From contig DIHT01000179.1 in NCBI GenBank assembly GCA_002420305.1, positions 1,117 to 26,074 on the forward strand: DNA of 24,958 bases. The letters run 5' to 3'. The position numbers and the translations under genes were made by a program. A model generated the notes under the pieces. It had not been told where the DNA came from and did not search any database. It saw only the letters and a program-made list of their open reading frames with translations. The stretch is from Akkermansiaceae bacterium UBA5689 (GTDB lineage: Bacteria > Verrucomicrobiota > Verrucomicrobiia > Verrucomicrobiales > Akkermansiaceae). The first letter of the stretch is position 1. Every line of letters starts with the position of its first letter. Below, piece after piece: positions 22,508-24,958 of the stretch.

Positions 22508-23461
22508 CTACCCGAAATGAGAGCGCAGCACCTTGAGAGATTTTGGAATAGCCGTGAGCGGGTCCTCCTTACCTTCAAATTCGAGCGAGACGTAGCCCTT
22601 GAAGCCGGCGGTCTTCATGATTCCTGCTATACGGGCGTAGTCGAGGTCGAGAGTATACCAGCGTCCGCCACCAAAGTAGGTCTTGCACTGCATAAGAACA
22701 GTTCGGTGGGCCAGTTGCGACAGCCTGTCGTATGGATCCTCGAGAAAATTTCCGGTATCGAGGGTAACCTGAAGCCACTCTGAGTCGACGGCATCGACAA
22801 CTCTGTTGACTCCCTCCGGGGTAACTCCCAGACCCCAGTGGTTCTCCAGGCCCATGACTACTCCGCGTTTGGCAGCTTCTGGAACAAGGGCCTCATAGGC
22901 GTCGATTACCCACTCATAAGCATTTTTCTCGGTATAGCCCGGGAGAGGATCTTCGATACCCCGTTTTGCCATAAGGTCATCAAAACTCTTTGAGGTGCCC
23001 CACGTACCCGAATTGACCCGCATGGTCGGGATGCCGAGTTGATAGGCCTGCTCGAGGCAGGCGATGGTATGGTCAATGTTCTTCTGGCGTCTTTCCTTGT
23101 CGGGAGAAAGAAAACCCTGATGGGTAGAATAACCCATTAAGTCTAAGCCGAGAACGAACGCATGGCGCTTGATTTTCTGGAGGGTGGCATTGTCGTAGGA
23201 CTCCAGCTGCCGCTGTAGAATTTCAAGGCCGGCGAAGCCCATTTTTGCGGCGTGCTCAAGATTGGAATGGAGTGATCGTAATTCCTGCCGGCGAAAGCCC
23301 CAGAAGGAATAGGAAGACACACCGATCCGGTTCGGCCCCTGATGCGGAGGGTGGGATCCTTCTTCCTGTAGCGCGGCTCCTCTGGGAAGTTCCACGGCAG
23401 CGACGCTACTTAGAGAGGCTGCAGTAGTAGCGGAAGTGGTAAGGAAAGTGCGACGATTCAT
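22508..23461 (-). CDS. Tat-exported sugar phosphate isomerase/epimerase-like TIM-barrel protein
   Basis: A 317-residue protein opening with MNRRTFLTTSATTAAS, a twin-arginine leader, so it is probably exported folded. The rest is an AP_endonuc_2/xylose-isomerase-like (PF01261) barrel: GVSSYSFWGF, AKMGFAGLEILQRQ, VLGLDLMGYSTHQGF, GIPTMRVNSGTWG, AKRGVVMGLENHWGL (metal-ligand Glu), VTLDTGNFLEDP (metal-ligand Asp), VLMQCKTYF and KGYVSLEFEGKEDP (ligand Glu). Relatives isomerise or epimerise sugars or catalyse elimination on 3-keto-glycosides with a divalent metal; the exact reaction is unknown. It precedes the DUF1080 gene and follows the rhodanese-like gene by 49 bases on the same strand, so a three-gene operon is possible. 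There is no Shine-Dalgarno before the ATG. Confidence 0.92.
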   Translation of the reverse strand: MNRRTFLTTSATTAASLSSVAAVELPRGAALQEEGSHPPHQGPNRIGVSSYSFWGFRRQELRSLHSNLEHAAKMGFAGLEILQRQLESYDNATLQKIKRHAFVLGLDLMGYSTHQGFLSPDKERRQKNIDHTIACLEQAYQLGIPTMRVNSGTWGTSKSFDDLMAKRGIEDPLPGYTEKNAYEWVIDAYEALVPEAAKRGVVMGLENHWGLGVTPEGVNRVVDAVDSEWLQVTLDTGNFLEDPYDRLSQLAHRTVLMQCKTYFGGGRWYTLDLDYARIAGIMKTAGFKGYVSLEFEGKEDPLTAIPKSLKVLRSHFG

Positions 23462-23510
23462 AGCGCGATTGTCATGAATCCTGAGGAGGATCCAAGTGGG
23501 AAAACAGGGT

Positions 23511-24059
23511 CTAGTCCAGTTCGAGTCGGTAGCGCTGAACGGAAGGATCTACCTCGCGGGCCCAGCCGTCGATGCCCCCAGCCAAAGCGAGAGAATTTTT
23601 CAGGCCGTGGCCATGAAACCAGGCACAACGATCCAGGACATCACGTCCTCGGTGATCATAGAGGACGATAGTTTCCTCGGGAGGCTGTGCGAAGAGGCTA
23701 TTCTGCAATTCCTGAGTCAGAAATTTTGAGCCGGGCAGGCGAACAGAGTCGTGCTCCTCCCTGCTGCGGATATCGAGCAGAAGAAAGGGCTCATCCTTGT
23801 TGAGGCGCTCCGCAAGCTTCAGGGGCATGATGAGGAGGGCTTGATCTCGCTCGTGGCTCTCGAGAAGGACGGTAATGGCCTCCTCCACCGGGATTTCATT
23901 GCGGGCGCAGACTTCAGCCAGAGTCTCGTCATCCCTATAGGAGCAGGACTGGCAGCCGCCAACGTGGTAGGCGGCGAACAGTGTTCGGCGTGCTCCTGGG
24001 AGCAGGGCAAGAAGATCCTCCATGCACTGGGAAGCACTGATGTCTATTTTACCTGCCAC
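23511..24059 (-). CDS. DUF1858-like domain fused to a rhodanese-like domain lacking the catalytic cysteine
   Basis: A 182-residue cytoplasmic protein read from a GTG start. Residues 1-70 resemble DUF1858 (hybrid-cluster/disulfide-associated): MEDLLALLPGARRTLFAAYHV then GGCQSC with Cys36/Cys39, then ETLAEVCARNEIPVEEAI. Residues 78-172 form a rhodanese fold (EPFLLLDIRSREEHDSVRLPGSKFL, ALAGGIDGWA). The loop that should read YCxxGxRS is YDHRGRDVLD: Asp135 replaces the sulfur-carrying Cys. The only nearby Cys145 is in the following helix, not the loop. So it cannot use the normal persulfide chemistry and may be a binding or sensing module paired with the CxxC domain. The next Met is residue 13, which would cut the DUF1858 start, so GTG is preferred. 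It is divergent from pssA (74-base gap) and upstream of the sugar isomerase. Confidence 0.78.
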   Translation of the reverse strand: MAGKIDISASQCMEDLLALLPGARRTLFAAYHVGGCQSCSYRDDETLAEVCARNEIPVEEAITVLLESHERDQALLIMPLKLAERLNKDEPFLLLDIRSREEHDSVRLPGSKFLTQELQNSLFAQPPEETIVLYDHRGRDVLDRCAWFHGHGLKNSLALAGGIDGWAREVDPSVQRYRLELD

Positions 24060-24133
24060 CGGGTGAGCATGGCGAAGGATGGGAGGATTTCCAGTGTTTG
24101 TCTTAAAAGAAAAGTTCGTATACTGGCGGCGCG

Positions 24134-24958
24134 ATGGAAAACGACCGGGAGCCGAGGATTTACCTTCTGCCCAACTTGATGACGGCGGGAAACCTGTGCT
24201 GTGGGTTTTTTGCAGTCCTTACGATTTTCAAAGGCATGCAGATGCCCGAATTTGGAGACGCGAAGCACTACTATGAGACCTCGCTATTGCTAATCTTCGG
24301 GGCATGTCTCTTCGACCTGCTGGACGGTAGGCTCGCGCGCCTCGGGGGGCAGGAGTCAGACTTCGGACGTGAATTCGACTCTCTGGCAGATCTTGTTTCC
24401 TTCGGGATGGCTCCAGCGTTGCTCTGCTCGAAAGCTGTCCTTCTGAATCTGGAGTTGCCGGAAGGCCTCCAGAGAGCGGAGTCGGGTGTAGGTTGGGCGA
24501 TTGCTTTCATCTACCTGCTTTGTGGGGCAATTCGTCTCGCTCGCTTCAACTGTCTGGCAATCCTTGGCTCGGAGGAGGACCTCAAGACGTTCAGGGGTAT
24601 TCCAATTCCTATGGCGGCTGGATTTATAGCCTCCCTCACATTCCTCATCATCTTCCTTCACGACAATGACCGTGAGCTTGGTGCGTGGAACTGGGTGATG
24701 GCTGGAGCCATGTTAGGTCTCTCCTTTTTGATGATCAGTGACATCCGCTACCCGAGTTTCAAGAAAGCAGGATGGATTACGAGGGGAAGTGTCCCCATCC
24801 TTGCGGTTGGAACGCTCTTAGTGGGAGCTACCATAGTCTTTTTTCAAGTGTTACCCGCGGTATGGTTTTCCGCGTATCTCATTTATGGCCTCGTCCGGCC
24901 GGTGCTTTCGGCAAAGCGGCGAAGGGCGGTAGAAGAGGGTCTTGATTCGGAGGAGGGT
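24134..24958 (+). CDS. pssA: CDP-diacylglycerol--serine O-phosphatidyltransferase (3' end outside window)
   Basis: The open frame from ATG 24134 runs off the window after 275 codons. It starts MENDREPRIYLLPNLMTAGNL, a typical PssA N-terminus, with the first membrane helix CCGFFAVLTIFKG. The CDP-alcohol phosphotransferase signature is exact: in FDLLDGRLARLGGQESDFG followed by REFDSLAD, the spacing DG-x2-AR-x8-G-x3-D-x3-D holds. LCGAIRLARFN and FRGIPIPMAAG follow, then further hydrophobic segments. The enzyme joins serine to CDP-diacylglycerol, giving phosphatidylserine, the precursor of phosphatidylethanolamine, in the inner membrane. It is divergent from the rhodanese-like gene. There is no Shine-Dalgarno. 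The C-terminus is cut by the window edge. Confidence 0.95.
   Translation, partial: MENDREPRIYLLPNLMTAGNLCCGFFAVLTIFKGMQMPEFGDAKHYYETSLLLIFGACLFDLLDGRLARLGGQESDFGREFDSLADLVSFGMAPALLCSKAVLLNLELPEGLQRAESGVGWAIAFIYLLCGAIRLARFNCLAILGSEEDLKTFRGIPIPMAAGFIASLTFLIIFLHDNDRELGAWNWVMAGAMLGLSFLMISDIRYPSFKKAGWITRGSVPILAVGTLLVGATIVFFQVLPAVWFSAYLIYGLVRPVLSAKRRRAVEEGLDSEEG

Overview
The window looks like a chromosomal segment of a Verrucomicrobiota member (marine or other free-living relatives of Verrucomicrobiales/Akkermansiaceae are my best guess; Planctomycetota or Lentisphaerota are the alternatives). The grounds are the combination of exported DUF1080 (3-keto-disaccharide hydrolase) proteins, Tat-exported Gfo/Idh/MocA and sugar-isomerase proteins with MNRR(A/T)F-type leaders, PQQ-like beta-propellers, and LamG-type secreted proteins. 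G+C is moderate. Most starts lack a Shine-Dalgarno sequence. No mobile element, CRISPR array or tRNA was seen.

Layout. (1) 1-2800: the 3' end of a 5S rRNA with a strong terminator, then a DUF423 membrane protein, an exported DUF1080 protein, the tRNA-modifying methyltransferase TrmO and a double-ACT-domain protein, all on +. (2) 2825-8019, all on -: an exported phosphodiester-glycosidase-type protein, the ATPase YchF, an intact Deg-type serine protease with PDZ domains, and, 2 bases after it, a degenerate paralogue lacking the catalytic residues. (3) 8263-14420, all on +: an exported purple-acid-phosphatase-like enzyme, then two large tandem paralogues, each with a signal peptide, an N-terminal beta-sandwich region, a LamG-like domain and C-terminal ankyrin repeats. 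(4) 14500-17670, all on -: a PQQ-like propeller protein, a Tat-exported Gfo/Idh oxidoreductase and a small protein resembling the plant glucuronoxylan O-methyltransferase (DUF579) family. (5) 17748-21397: an ArsR-HTH/methyltransferase fusion divergent from metK and ahcY, together the SAM/SAH cycle with its probable regulator. (6) 21460-24958: a small zinc-ribbon membrane protein, then on - a DUF1858-rhodanese-like fusion, a Tat-exported sugar isomerase and a second DUF1080 protein, and finally on + the start of pssA (phosphatidylserine synthase), cut by the window end.

How the genes fit together. metK and ahcY make SAM and remove SAH, serving methyltransferases such as TrmO and the DUF579-like protein; the ArsR fusion probably senses SAM or SAH and controls them. 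The exported DUF1080, Gfo/Idh and TIM-barrel proteins fit extracytoplasmic oxidation and cleavage of glycosides through 3-keto intermediates, a common verrucomicrobial theme, although here they lie in separate transcription units. The most unusual items are the protease/pseudoprotease pair, the duplicated secreted LamG-ankyrin proteins, the DUF579-like protein and the rhodanese-like protein without its catalytic cysteine. All functional calls come from reading motifs by eye; no database search was run.
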